Shown here: in pieces, positions 21,336 through 31,704 of the stretch | Layout of the letters: each line of letters opens with the position of its first letter | How positions within the stretch are numbered: the stretch's first letter is position 1 | NCBI RefSeq assembly: GCF_963082655.1 | Contig: NC_081555.1 | Span: forward strand, 95,114,914-95,178,913 | Length of the DNA stretch: 64,000 nucleotides | Direction of reading: 5' to 3' | DNA from: Stomoxys calcitrans | Taxonomy: Eukaryota > Arthropoda > Insecta > Diptera > Muscidae | The notes under the pieces: model-generated | Database searches by the model: none | What the model was told of the DNA's origin: nothing | Seen by the model: the letters and a program-made list of their open reading frames with translations, nothing else | Program-made: the position numbers and the translations under genes

Positions 21336-22712
21336 GTAGTGTAGGTCGGTTGGAATTGTAAATGGGTCAAATATTTGTTTTGATATAGCTGCCATATAAA
21401 CCGATCTTGGGTCTTGACTTTTTGAGCCACTATTCTCTTCCGTTTTGGCTGAAACTTTGCATGTGGTGTTTTGTTATGACGTCCCACAACTGTGTATTTA
21501 TGTATGGTTCATATCGGTCCATAACCTGTTATAGCTGTCATATAAACAGATCTGGGGTCTTGAGTTCTTGAACCTCTGGACGGCGTAATTTTTATCCGAT
21601 TTGGCTGAAATTTTGCATGACGTGTTTTGTTATGATTTCCAAGAACTGTGCTAAGTATGGTTCAAATCGGTCTTTAACCTGATATAGCTGCCATATAAAC
21701 CGATCTGGGATCTTGACTTCTTGAGCCTCTGGAGGGCGTAATTCCTATCCGTTTTGGCTGAAACTTTGTATAAGGTTTTTTTTTATCACTTCCAACAACT
21801 GTTCTAAGAATGGTTCAAATCGGTCCATAACCTGATATAGCTGTCACATAAACCGATCTGGGGTCTTGACTTCTTGAGCCTATAGAGGGCGCAATTCTCA
21901 TTCGTTTTAGCTGAAATTTGGCATGACGTGTTTCGTTATGGTTTCCAATAACTGTGCTAAATATGGTTCAAATCGGTTCATATCCTGATATAGCTGTCAT
22001 ATAAACCGATCTAGGGTCTTGACTTCTTGAGCCCGTAGAGCGCGCAATTCCTATCCGATTGTAATGAAATTTGGCATAACGTGTTTTGTTATGACTTCCA
22101 ATAACTGAGCTAATTATGGTTCAAATCGGTCCATAACCTGATATAGCTTTCATACAAACCGATATGGGGTCTTGAGTTCTTGAGCCTCTGAACGGCGTAA
22201 TTATTATCTGATTTGGCTGAAATTTGGCATGACGTGTTTCTTTATCACTTCCAACAACTGTGCTAAGTTTGGTTAAAATCGGTGCATAACCTGATATAGC
22301 TTTCACATAAACCGATATGGGATCTTGACTTCTTCAGCTTCTAAAGGGCATAATTATTATCCGATTTGGCCGAAATTTTGAACAAACATACGTGTCAAAT
22401 ATGGTCTGAATCGGTCTACAGCCTGATACAGATCCCATATAAACCGACCTATTTTACTTCTTGAGCCTCAAAAGTGCGCAATTCTTATTCGAATTGGCTG
22501 AAAATTTTCACAATGGCTTGTGCTATAGTCTCAAACATTTAATTCATTTATGGGCTGATTTTGACCATAACTTGATATAGCTCCAACAGCATAGCAATTC
22601 TTATATATTATACTTTTTTTGCCTCAAAGAGGTACCGGGAAAAGAACTCGACAAATGCGATCCATGGTGGAGGGTCTAAAAGATTCGGCCCGGCTGAACT
22701 TTTTCACTTGTT
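21336..22712 (+). repeat. 153-bp-type array, subfamily A, head truncated
   Basis: Starts at 'agtgtaggtcggttggaatt', which lies just inside the A head module, so the upstream head is missing. Units carry 'gatatagct(g/t)(t/c)cat', 'cttgacttcttgagcc', 'gcaattctta(t)ccg' and 'cgtgttttgttatgactt'. The tail has 'atccatggtggagggtcta' and 'gattcggcccggctgaactt'. Together with the reverse B array to its left it forms a composite with both tails outward. Confidence 0.8.
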
Positions 22713-23140
22713 TTTTCTTTGATTTTCTCACGACTTCCAACAACTATGCTAAGTACGGTCCAAATCGGACTATAACTCGATATAGCTCCCATGTAAATCG
22801 ATCTCCTGATTTGATATCTAGAACCCCCAGAAGCCTCGCAATTGTTGTCCAATTTGGCTGAAATTATGCACCTAGTGTTCTGTTATGCACCTAGTGTTCT
22901 GTTATGCACCTAGTGTTCTGTTATGCACCTCGTGTTCTGTTGGATAGCGTGATTAGCTTCCATAGAAACCGATTTCCGTTCTGTTCTGTTATGAGTTCGT
23001 TAGCTGATTTCGCAGAAATTTCGTACGTAAAGTGCACATGTGCCCTTAAACTAAGTTCATTTTTGTAAATTTTTAGTAGAACCCATAGGGGTGGGCTCCC
23101 AGGATTCGGTGCGGCCGAACTTCGCACGTTTTTAATTGTT
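22713..23140 (+). repeat. Array subfamily C with own hairpin tail
   Basis: Related to A ('cgacttccaacaactatgct', 'gatatagctcccatgtaaat') but with different spacers ('ttgatatctagaacccc', 'ttattgtccaatttggct'-like). Tail at 23085-23140: 'gtgggctcccaggattcgg' then 'tgcggccgaacttcgcacgt' and a T-rich end. It follows the A tail directly; the same A-to-C junction recurs at 24208-24515. Confidence 0.65.
22865..22941 (+). repeat. 19-bp tandem repeat, four units
   Basis: TATGCACCTAGTGTTCTGT occurs four times in a row; the last has one change (CCTCG). The related copy at about 24382 has a single unit, so this is a local expansion. Confidence 0.9.
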
Positions 23141-23957
23141 TTCAAATAATTTATTTTCTTTCTCGGAATTAAATTTCAACAACAACAAATACTCTTAAAA
23201 ACAATATTAAAATTTGGAAGTCTTCAGCTATGACTTGAACAATTTCACACTAGGAAATAATCATACGTGCCACGCTTATCAAATGTCCCGAGATTGTTTA
23301 TTCTCGATAATTGCTATACTGTCAAGTGTTTATTTTTTGCCAATTCTTTTTTTCTATTGCTATTGAGTACTACATTTGACTGCCAATCCGCTGACAAGTG
23401 CGAGTGCATGGCATTTGGTATTCTGTTTTGTTTGTTCTGTTCTCGTCTTTTAAGCGATTTATCACTAAAAATGCCGGTAGACGTTATCTTTTGATATTTA
23501 CTTTTATTTTAATTTTTCGCCTTTGATGCGATATCAATGGAAATGTTGTCTTGTCTTATTATGCACTGTGGCCGCACAATGGATAGAGAACAAGGTTGTT
23601 TTAATAAACAGTAATTTATCAAAAGTGTTAAACAATTGCGAAGAGATCAAAATTGTGCGAATCCATTCATTAAAACAATTTACACTCACAGACAAATTGT
23701 TAGGCGATATCTAACAGGAAATCAACAATTTGTAATTGTATTTTAATATTTTCCAAATAGAAAAGAAATATTTATTTCTATAGGAAATTTTGTTAAAAAT
23801 TTCATTTCTTAGAAAATTTTGTGTAAATTTTGAATTTTTTAAAAATGTATGCCACAATTTTTTATTGGTAGAAATGTTGAAATTTTCCCAAAAAAGTATT
23901 TTTATTGAAAATTTTGCCAAAAACTTATTTTATTGAAAGTTTTGTCAAAATTTTATG
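23141..23957. other. Single-copy AT-rich DNA
   Basis: No repeat match until 23735, where A/T-rich 'aaattttgt(c/t)aaa' units begin (to 23955). Plus-strand frames at 23267-23494 and 23523-23714 are short and show no domain or splice support. I see no gene. Confidence 0.35.
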
Positions 23958-24135
23958 CTGGCAGCAGTGCCTTGCACTCGACCTCAAGTGTCGTCTCAGA
24001 TATCCGATCGAAAATCTCTTCCGTTCATTACAGTTTTCCTATCGTCCTCAATACATTCTCCCATCGCCTTAAGTCTCATAGCCGCAGTGGCTGTCTCGCA
24101 CTTAATCTGTAGTCTATGGGTCGGATATTTAGAAT
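23958..24135 (-). mobile_element. LINE L2 fragment
   Basis: Minus-strand copy of the stretch at about 55000-55165: 'gactatgagacttaaggc'-type words read ATGAGACTTAAGGCGATGG here, and the coding sense reads (A)MRLKAMGE. It ends exactly where a subfamily A tail begins. Confidence 0.65.
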
Positions 24136-24206
24136 AGTCGACAAATGCGATCCATGGTGGAGGGTATATAAGATTCGGCCCGGCCGAACTTAGCACGCTT
24201 TTACTC

Positions 24207-24238
<32 letters not shown>

Positions 24239-24515
24239 ATTTTCTTATGACTTCCAACAGCTATGCTAAGTACGGTCCAAAACGGTCTTTAACCTGATAT
24301 AGCTCCCATATAAGTCGATCTCTTGATTTTATATCTAGAGCCCCTGAAAGCTTCGCAATTATTGTCCAATTTGGCTAAAATTATGCACCTAGTGTTCTGT
24401 TATGACTTCTAACATGCGTGATAAGTTTGGCCCAAATCGTCTCCAATAGTCTCCAGTCCCGAATATTTATTTTCGACATGAAAAGAGCTTTTAGTGACAT
24501 ACCATGCTACGAAAG
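24136..24515 (+). repeat. Subfamily A tail, poly-T, then subfamily C
   Basis: The A tail ('gcgatccatggtggagggta', 'attcggcccggccgaactta') is followed by a run of 30 T (24208-24237) and then subfamily C sequence starting 'gattttcttatgacttccaa'. Without the T expansion this is the arrangement at 22690-22760. Confidence 0.75.
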
Positions 24516-24522
24516 TGGTATA

Positions 24523-24549
24523 CAGCGGTCAAAAAAAGTATTCATCATT
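24523..24549 (+). repeat. Tc1-like element, left outer terminal inverted repeat
   Basis: 27 bp, starts CAGCGGTC, perfect inverse of 26136-26162. Confidence 0.95.
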
Positions 24550-24871
24550 AGCAAAATTGATAATAAATTCACTTATTTTGGGTAATTGAAGAAAATTTAA
24601 AGTAAACAAATAATGCAGTTTTATGCAATAGTTTATTTTTCGTAATATGTTTTAAAATAAATTCAAAAAATAAATTTAATTAGCGCAAAAAATGCAATTT
24701 TATATAATAACACCAAAAACAGAACAAAAAAAGTATTCATCATTGATGTGCTATCATCAAAGTCAAATTCAAATATTATTTGGGAATCCCCTTTTCTGTT
24801 TTATTTAGTAAAGGAGGCTTTGCCCTTGACAGCAAATATTTAATTTCATTGAAAATATAGTTTTTGTCAAA

Positions 24872-25900
24872 ATGGGTCGTAAGCAAAACGAGGTTTCTGA
24901 TGAGGTAAAAGTTTTGATAATAAAACACCACAGGAATGGTTTAACTCAAAAAACTATCAGTGAAATATTAAATAGACCACGATCTACTATACAATCCATC
25001 ATCAGAAAGTGGACAGAAACGAAAACTGTTGACAATAAACCAAGATCTGGTCGACCAAAAGCACTTTCAGTTGGAGATGTGCGTTGGCTAGTGCGGCAAG
25101 TTCAGAAAACTCCGAAGACAAATGCGACCATTCTTCGTAAAAACACTATGGAATATTTAGGGAAGGAAGTTACTACACAAACAATTCGAAATACACTCAA
25201 AAGGCATAGTTACAGAGGAAGAACTGCACGTAAGAAGCCCTTTATAAATAAAATAAACCGAGTGAAAAGGCTAAACTTCGCAAAAATGTATGTAAAACAG
25301 CCCGAATCATTTTGGAAAACAGTCATTTTTGCAGACGAGAGCAAGTTTAATCTTTTTGGGTGCGATGGAAAGGTCATAGTGTACAGAAAACCAAATACAG
25401 AGCTTGAAGAACGAAACACAGTTGCTACTGTAAAACATGGTGGAGGTGGTTTAATGGTTTGGGGGTGTATGGCGGCTTCAGGAGCGGGAAATCTTGAAAT
25501 TATTAATGGAGTAATGGATCATAAGTATTACATTGACATTTTAAAGAGGAATTTAAAAGATAGTGCTGTAAAACTTGGGCTTGGTAATAATTTTCAATAT
25601 TATCAAGATAATGACCCCAAACATTCTGCTTTAAATACCAAGATGTGGATGCTGTATAACTGCCCCAAAGTCATTAAAACTCCTCCTCAAAGTCCCGACT
25701 TGAACCCAATTGAACATCTTTGGGAACATCTCGAACGCAAATTGAGAACGCGCAATTTTTCGAGCAAGAGTCAAATGCAACAGGTGATAATGGAGGAATG
25801 GACTAATATAGACCAAAATATAACCGCTAAATTAGTCCAATCGATGTCAAACCGTTTAAAAGAAGTTATAAGACGCGGTGGTCGAATAACAAAGTATTAA
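24872..25900 (+). CDS. Tc1-like DDE transposase, intact
   Basis: 342 residues, the usual length for a Tc1 transposase, which cuts and pastes its own element. Residues about 5-60 form the first helix-turn-helix (GLTQKTISEILNRPRSTIQS); a GRPKALS linker (60-66, GRP(R/K) type) is followed by a second DNA-binding part to about 125. The catalytic triad is Asp155 (FADESKFNLF), Asp246 (YQDNDPKHSA) and Glu281 (SPDLNPIEHLWEHLE), with 34 residues between the last two, hence DD34E. A Gly-rich GGGGLMVWG box is at 190-198. The start ATG is preceded by 'tcaaa', and the upstream frame is closed. No stops or frameshifts and all motifs complete, so it may be active; that is inference. Confidence 0.95.
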   Translation: MGRKQNEVSDEVKVLIIKHHRNGLTQKTISEILNRPRSTIQSIIRKWTETKTVDNKPRSGRPKALSVGDVRWLVRQVQKTPKTNATILRKNTMEYLGKEVTTQTIRNTLKRHSYRGRTARKKPFINKINRVKRLNFAKMYVKQPESFWKTVIFADESKFNLFGCDGKVIVYRKPNTELEERNTVATVKHGGGGLMVWGCMAASGAGNLEIINGVMDHKYYIDILKRNLKDSAVKLGLGNNFQYYQDNDPKHSALNTKMWMLYNCPKVIKTPPQSPDLNPIEHLWEHLERKLRTRNFSSKSQMQQVIMEEWTNIDQNITAKLVQSMSNRLKEVIRRGGRITKY

Positions 25901-26135
25901 TTTTTTTAAATTATGTTATTTATTTTTTTGTTTTTTTGCAATGATGAATACTTTTTTTGTTTAATTTTTTGTGTTCAGCTGTAAAATGGCCCTTTTTGTT
26001 CCAATAAATACTTTTTTTTTCTTTAAAAACAATGAAATTGTGTACATATATATCACACAAGCACTACTGCATCATTAGTTTAATATGTTTTTATTCCAAT
26101 TGTCTTTTGTAGACTTATTAAAAAAAAAAACATTG

Positions 26136-26162
26136 AATGATGAATACTTTTTTTGACCGCTG
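26136..26162 (-). repeat. Tc1-like element, right outer terminal inverted repeat
   Basis: 27 bp, ends GACCGCTG next to the TA at 26163-26164; perfect inverse of the left end. Confidence 0.95.
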
Positions 26163-26259
26163 TATGTATGCCACTTGACTTACAATATAAATGCCTTTAT
26201 GTGAATCTCAAATAATCTTTATTGGTCTATGAATTCTCTCGGAGGGTTTAGTGTCATTT

Positions 26260-26900
26260 AAGTTTGGATGTTGGAAGTACTCCATTCTTAAAAGACTTTA
26301 TTTGAGCCAGATATTCTCAGGGGGATTTTGGGAGTGGAAAGGGCCCCAGAGTGGTGATTGGTGGGTTTAGGGAGTGATGTGGACCCCCAGAAACGTGGTC
26401 CGAATGTGGGTATCAACTTCGTGTTCTACTCTCAATTACCTTTCATTTGAGCCCCATATTGTCATGGTCGATAGATATGTATGCCCGATTTAGGGGTGTT
26501 TTTGGGGGATCTGGTGGTCCCCCAAACACTTAGCTCTGAAAAAATATCAGCATCGTGCTCTACTTTGAAATATCATTTATTTGAACCACTTATTGCCATT
26601 GGTTTAAGGGGCCAAATAATTTTGGGCCTAATTGTTTGGCCCCTTATTGCCAATGCTTTAAGGAGCCAAACAATTGGCCCCAAAATTGGATATCAAATTC
26701 GTTTGCTAATCACAAATACCTTTCAATTGAGCCCCTTATTGCCCTAGTCAGGTAAAACATGTCCGGTTTGAGGGGTTGGTCTCGTGGTCGTGCTCCACTC
26801 ACTTTCAGTCCCAAATTGTCATGGTGAGCAAATACGTCCTAACTATAGGTTGTTATGGGAGTGGGACGTCCCCTAGACAGTTGGTCCCGAATGTTGACGG
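26260..26900 (-). repeat. P-family repeats, reverse orientation
   Basis: Minus-strand units: 'tttcatttgagccccatatt', 'gccatggtcggtaaa'-like, 'tttgggggat.tggtggtcc'. An internal variant with 'ttaaggggccaaataatttt' and 'ttaaggagccaaacaattgg' is repeated at 26603-26685. The frame at 26481-26747 is accidental. Confidence 0.65.
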
Positions 26901-27665
26901 TATGAAATAAGGCCCCAATGCAATAAAGTCCAAAGCGGAAAATTAAATATTGGGTTGCCCAAAAAGTAATTACGGATTTTTTAAAAGAAAGTAAATGCAT
27001 TTTTAATAAAACTTAGAATGAACTTTAATCAAATATACTTTTTTACACTTTTTTTCTAAAGCAAGCTAAAAGTAACAGCTGATAACTGACAGAAGAAAGT
27101 ATGCAATTACAGAGTCACAAGCTGTGAAAAAATTTGTCAACGCCGACTATATGAAAAATCCGCAATTACTTTTTGGGCAACTTTTTGGGCAAAGCCCAAA
27201 AAATGGGGCTTTATCTCATAATGAAATATATCCCCAAGAGTGAAAATTAAATAAGGACGCAACAAAATGAAAGAATACCCCAAACTAAAATGAAATAAGG
27301 CCCGCAAATTTGGGGCATTATTTCATATGAAATAATGCCCCAATTTTAAAATGAAGTAATGCACCAATAAGTGGACGATTGACTTATGTCCGGCAGGTTA
27401 TTAGAAATGTGTTGCGCTCTGTTTTATTTAAAAAATGTGTGTAGAACGGAATAAAGCCCCAAATATAAGGTTTGGGGCTTTGTGTCATTTCCAAATATGG
27501 GGTCTTATTTCATACGAAACTAAGCCCTAATTTTTAAAATGAAATAAAGCCCAATAAAATGATATATAGCCCCAATTACTGTTGTTTTTGTTTCATGTAT
27601 AAAAGTTTGGGGTCCTATTTTATTTTCCGGTTTGGGGCTTTCTTGCATTGGGGCCTTATTTCATA
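26901..27665. mobile_element. Foldback element rich in inverted GGGGC-TTATTTCAT words
   Basis: The ends are inverted copies: TATGAAATAAGGCCCCAATG continuing CAAtAAAG at 26901, and CATTGGGGCCTTATTTCATA at 27646-27665. Inside, 'gaaataa(t/g)gcccc' and its complement 'ggggc(a/t)ttatttcat' occur many times in both directions (for example 27318-27352, 27444-27480 and 27490-27545), so the element can fold in many ways. It splits a P repeat and itself contains a mariner MITE (26950-27180). No protein. Confidence 0.75.
26950..27180 (-). mobile_element. Mariner-type MITE, copy 6, right end altered
   Basis: Reverse copy starting after TA at 26948-26949. The right end stops at 'tttttgggcaa', followed by a repeated 'ctttttgggcaaagccc'; the final CCCAA and TA are lost. 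It is nested in the foldback element. Confidence 0.85.
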
Positions 27666-28910
27666 CCCCCTCCCAAATATCTTTCATTTGAGCCCCATAT
27701 TTCCATAGTCGGCAAACATGACCGGTTTGGGGGATGTTTTGGCGGATTGGGCGGCCACTCACTGACTTAACATTGCAAATATATAAATAAGATGTGTGTT
27801 CTACTCTAAAATACCTCTTATTTGAGCCCCATATTGCAATTGTCAGCAAATTCATCGTATTTGAGTGGTGTTAAGGGGGTCGGGTGGCCCCATAGACACT
27901 TTTTCCCGCATATTGATTGATTGAGATTCGTGCTTTACTCCCAAAGACCTTTCATTTGAGCCCCATATTGCTATGGTCGTAAATTTGTCTTCTTTGCAGG
28001 GTGTTTTTGGGGAGGGGCGGTCCCCCAAACACTTGCTTCCACATTTAAATATAAGATTCGTGTTCTACACTCAAATAGCTTTTATTTGAGCCCCATATTG
28101 CTATGGTCAGCAAATATGTCCTATTTGGGGGTGTTTTGGAGAAAATATACCCCCCCCCCTAGGTACCCCATCCAAAATTTAGATACCAAATTTTTGGTTT
28201 TTAGGTTACTATAAGAGGACTCACACAATTTCGCTTAAAACGCACAAACCCTCCGAGATCTGGCGTTTTTGAAAATTACAAATTAATTTTTTATTTGATA
28301 TCCATATTGCCCAAAGCGGTAAAAGTGTCCTGATGGGTGATGTTTATGGGGGTGGGGATTATTAAGATGACATTTGTATGCCAAGTTCGTACACTACTCT
28401 TAAATACCTCTCTTTTGATACCCATATTGCCCAAAGCGGGAAAAGTTTCCTGTTGGGTGGTGTTTTTGGGTGTGGGGAACCCCCACACTAAGGGTGACAT
28501 TTTTATGCCAAGTTCGTACTGTACTCTTAAATACCTTTCATTTGATACCCATATTGTTGTAGTCGGTAAACATGTCCGTTCGGGTGGGTTTTGAGATGGG
28601 GCGTCTCCCCAGGTTAGTTGACTCCAAGATTTTAAACCAATTTCGTGTTTTTGGTGTACCATAAGGTTGCATGCAAAATTTCGCTTAAATCGGTGCACCC
28701 ATCTTTGAGATTTGGGGTTTTTAGAAAATTTTGGTAAGGGGGAGGGTCCTCCCCCCCTTCGAATATCAAAAAATTGAGTGTTTTTGGTGTACCATAAGGT
28801 TGCATGCAAAATTTCGCTTAAATCGGTGCACCCATCTTTGAGATTTGGGGTTTTTAGAAAATTTTGGTAGGGGAGGGTCCTCCCCCCCTTCGAATATCAA
28901 AAAATTTAAT
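27666..28910 (-). repeat. P-family repeats, reverse, with a 133-bp duplication
   Basis: Continuation of the reverse P array: 'tttcatttgagccccatatt' words at about 27675, 27950 and 28085, and head-module sequences 'gaatatcaaaaaattt' near 28900. A near-perfect tandem duplication of 133 bp starts at 28645 and again at 28778 ('gtgtttttggtgtaccataa'). Frames at 28291-28809 and 28337-28594 are repeat-derived. Confidence 0.65.
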
Positions 28911-29069
28911 ACAATTTCATTTTTATATAACAGATTTTTGTCAAAATTTTAAGTTTTCCTCATATTTATTTTTTTTTATAAATTTTTCCAAAATTTTATT
29001 TTATAAAGGAAAATGGTTTTCTTGTTGCCTTAAAAATTTTGTTATTTTCTCAGAATTTTATAATTGACA
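28911..29069. repeat. A/T-rich repeat block
   Basis: 'ttttgtcaaaattttaag' and 'ccaaaattttattttata' units of the low-complexity family. Confidence 0.5.
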
Positions 29070-30284
29070 TTTTGAGGCATTCACTTTAAACATTCGATTC
29101 AAGACATGCTTCAAAGAATTTTTAATTAAAACACATGGTAGGTGGTCCCCGCAGCCACCGCCGATTATACGTCATTAAGTGTTGATTCATAGTCGTCGCC
29201 GTTCACATATCTCATTTTTCAATCCTCATATTGTTTATAGGCGAAATAATTACACATATTTAAATGATGTGTATGTAAAAAATAAACAAAACAAAAGGCT
29301 GGTGGTGGTGGTGGTGGTGGTGGTCCCCACTCTTATCGGTGGCAAAATCAACAGCAACAACAAAAACTGAGGAAATAAAATAACAACTAATGTTTTATTT
29401 GTTTATTTGAATTTATTTATTCAAATCCATTTCGTTTGAAACAATGGCCAGCAGCTTGGCGGCAATGGCTGAGGCCGTTTTTTTTTTTTTGTGCAGTCTT
29501 GAATTGGTGCCAATATTTGCGCCCCTAGGGATTTTTGTTGGCAAAGTGTTAATTCTCACGCCCCTTTTCTAGTAGTCGGCATCGTCATGAGTTTTGAGGC
29601 TCGCGTTTCTGTCTCTTATCAGCCTTAGACTAAATGTGTCAAACCTATGCCGGAGGTTTGATGATGCGAATGCAATGACCGGCCGGCTTTTTTTTTGAGT
29701 AATTATGATTAATTCATGCCGAATTCATCAACGGAAATTCACTCACTCACTAAGCCAGACAGACAGAGAGACACCCATTAGAGGGGACGCCCCAACCATG
29801 TGATATCAATTACCAATGTGCTATCATTTAATGTGGCACTTTAACGTCAAGTGGATAACTGGTATTTTGATAAATGACTCCAAGCATTTCTAAACAAACA
29901 AAAAACGAATAGGAATTGGACACTACGGGATATTGATAAAACCAAAACGGATTTGCTTGTCATCGCCTTTGTTTTCGAAATAAGTGATCAAAACAAACAT
30001 AAACTGATGAATTGTGGCATTAATTTAGTTTTGTTTTGTTATTTAAATTTTAGCACAACCTGACTATTGCAACAAAGATTTTTTAAAAATTGAAAATATT
30101 CAGTCAAAATGTAAAATTTTGAACTTAGCAAAGAAAAACTTTAAGAAACATTAATACTTGGGGTGGGAAATAGCTTAGTGACAAAGTTGGCACCATTTGG
30201 TACTTTCTCTAGGAATTGAGCTAATTTTTGGTACACTTTGATATCCTACGCTTACAAAATAGCATGATGTATTCATTTAATATT
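29070..30284. other. Mostly single-copy DNA, (GGT)n microsatellite
   Basis: A (GGT)7-8 run is at 29300-29323 and a T-run at 29479-29490. The GCC-rich 'atggccagcagcttggcggc' at 29443 could be coding, but its frame runs into the T-run and no start or splice context supports it. If the orphan exon at 31705 belongs to a minus-strand gene, this lies in its downstream intron or flank. Confidence 0.35.
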
Positions 30285-30652
30285 CATTTACAGTTAGTGG
30301 CAGTTGCCCAACAACAAAATATTGAGTACACTATCTGTTAAAATCAGTGATTAGTGCAACTCTGATTTTGTGTATGCTAATAGTTTGCGCCATTTTTCGT
30401 TGTTTGTTGTGTTATAATTCTTAACTATAATACACACACACAACCAAAACTCGTTGACAGATAGTGCATTTACAGTTAGTGGCAGTTGCCCAACAACAAA
30501 ATATTGAGTACACTATCTGTCAAAATCTGTGATTAGTGCAACTCTGATTTTGTGTATGCTACTAGTTTGCGCCATTTTTCGTTGTTTGTTATGTTACGGG
30601 TCTTAACTATAATACACACACACACAACCAAAACTCGTTGACAGATAGTGCA
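30285..30652 (+). repeat. K element, tandem pair with 182-bp period
   Basis: Two head-to-tail copies (30285-30466 and 30467-30652). Each holds 'cagttagtggcagttgccca', 'aatattgagtacactatctg', 'gcgccatttttcgttgtttg' and '(ca)n accaaaactcgttgacag', ending 'atagtgca'. Within each copy CACTATCTGTCAA and TTGACAGATAGTG are inverted about 150 bp apart and look like terminal repeats of a small MITE. Reverse copies are at 48931-49125 and 51914-52110. Confidence 0.7.
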
Positions 30653-30718
30653 CTTAGCGATTTGCGATCACAACGAACGGAGAGAGTTGGAATTATGGCG
30701 CCTAAGAAAAGTACCAAA

Positions 30719-31220
30719 CATGTATGTGAGTGAAGATAAATTCCGAATTTAACTAGCAGAGACACAAACCGCGATGTTACCAGAGTGCGAGAGAGAGAGA
30801 GAGAGAGAGTAACAGAAGTATTAACTGAGTTCTACTGAGGGGTTAGCAGAGCTCTGTAAATATTTAACAGAACCAAAAAACAAGAGAAATTTATTAAATT
30901 TCTTAATATTTATCAATTTCTGCAAAGATTTGTAAGTACAAACAAAAAACCAATTCCGAAATTTGGAGTTTAATGTCTATGCTTTATATCAAAACCGCCA
31001 AATGAAATATCTATTTTTACAAATCTTTGCAAAATTTGTTAATATTTAGAAATTTAATAAATTTCTTGTTTCTGTAAAGTATTTACAGAGCTCTGCTAAC
31101 TCCTCATTGGAACTCTGTTAATACTTCTGTTACTCTCTCTCTCTCACGCTCTGTTAACAAAGCGGTTTGTGTCTCTGCTAATTTAATTCGGAATTTATCT
31201 TCACGCACATCACACATATG
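30719..31220. mobile_element. Foldback element with roughly 210-bp arms
   Basis: The left arm (about 30719-30933) and right arm (about 31016-31220) are inverted copies: 'gaagataaattccgaattt', 'gcagagacacaaaccg', a (GA)n run beside 'gtaacagaagtatta', 'gcagagctctgtaaata' and 'gaaatttattaaatttct' all return in complement. The spacer is about 80 bp. No protein. Single decayed arms occur at 115-232 and 18945-19050, so it is a mobile family. Transcription through it would give a long hairpin RNA. Confidence 0.85.
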
Positions 31221-31704
31221 TTTACAGTGCTATTTGTAGACTATAGATGGGAATGAAAATGAGATTTGGCAAAAATGATCGTCGTCGTTTGGAAATGAGA
31301 GGACAAAGAGGAAAGCGTTTTCAAAAATCGTTCTAGAAATGGGAGAAAACGCGTCAAACCATGGTTGGTGTGGTGTATCTCCATTGAATAATATTCTCGA
31401 TCATTAAGCTGATATCGAAAGATAAATTGCCACAAAACGTACTTGTAGTTCCTCAAAAGTTACCCTTTTGGCGTATTTAGCTAGACCTAAAAACATTTGT
31501 CACGTAGGAGCATTTTGATGATTTTTATAAAAAAAAATCGTTAGATTTACATTACAAACGCGTACAACTTTAGATAATATTGTGTTTAACTTCTATTTAA
31601 AAAAAAACAAGAATTAGAACAAAATTTTATCCTAAAAGTCGGTCATTTTTCGTTGATTAAGAAATTCGATTTTTATATAAAATAAAATAAAAAATATGAC
31701 TTAC
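31221..31704. other. Probable intron, minus-strand gene
   Basis: Sequence downstream of the donor of the exon at 31705-31910. No second exon recognised. The minus-strand frame at 31241-31456 has no recognisable domain. Confidence 0.35.

Larger units (their letters stand above)
24523..26162 (+). mobile_element. Complete Tc1-like transposon with IR/DR ends
   Basis: 1640 bp, flanked by TA (24521-24522 and 26163-26164). Outer ends are CAGCGGTCAAAAAAAGTATT continuing CATCATT (24523-24549) and its exact complement (26136-26162). An inner copy of the core, AAAAAAAGTATTCATCATT, lies at 24727-24745 with its complement at 25940-25958. So each end has two transposase-site-like direct repeats about 200 bp apart, the IR/DR arrangement known from Minos and Sleeping Beauty types. 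The single gene inside is intact. Confidence 0.95.

Noticed and set aside
28291..28809. 172-codon minus-strand frame
   Set aside because: It runs through P repeat units and repeats its own words; no protein family.
29443..29485. Ala-rich start 'atggccagcagcttggcggc' as a first exon
   Set aside because: The frame leads into a T-run and no donor or homologue is visible.
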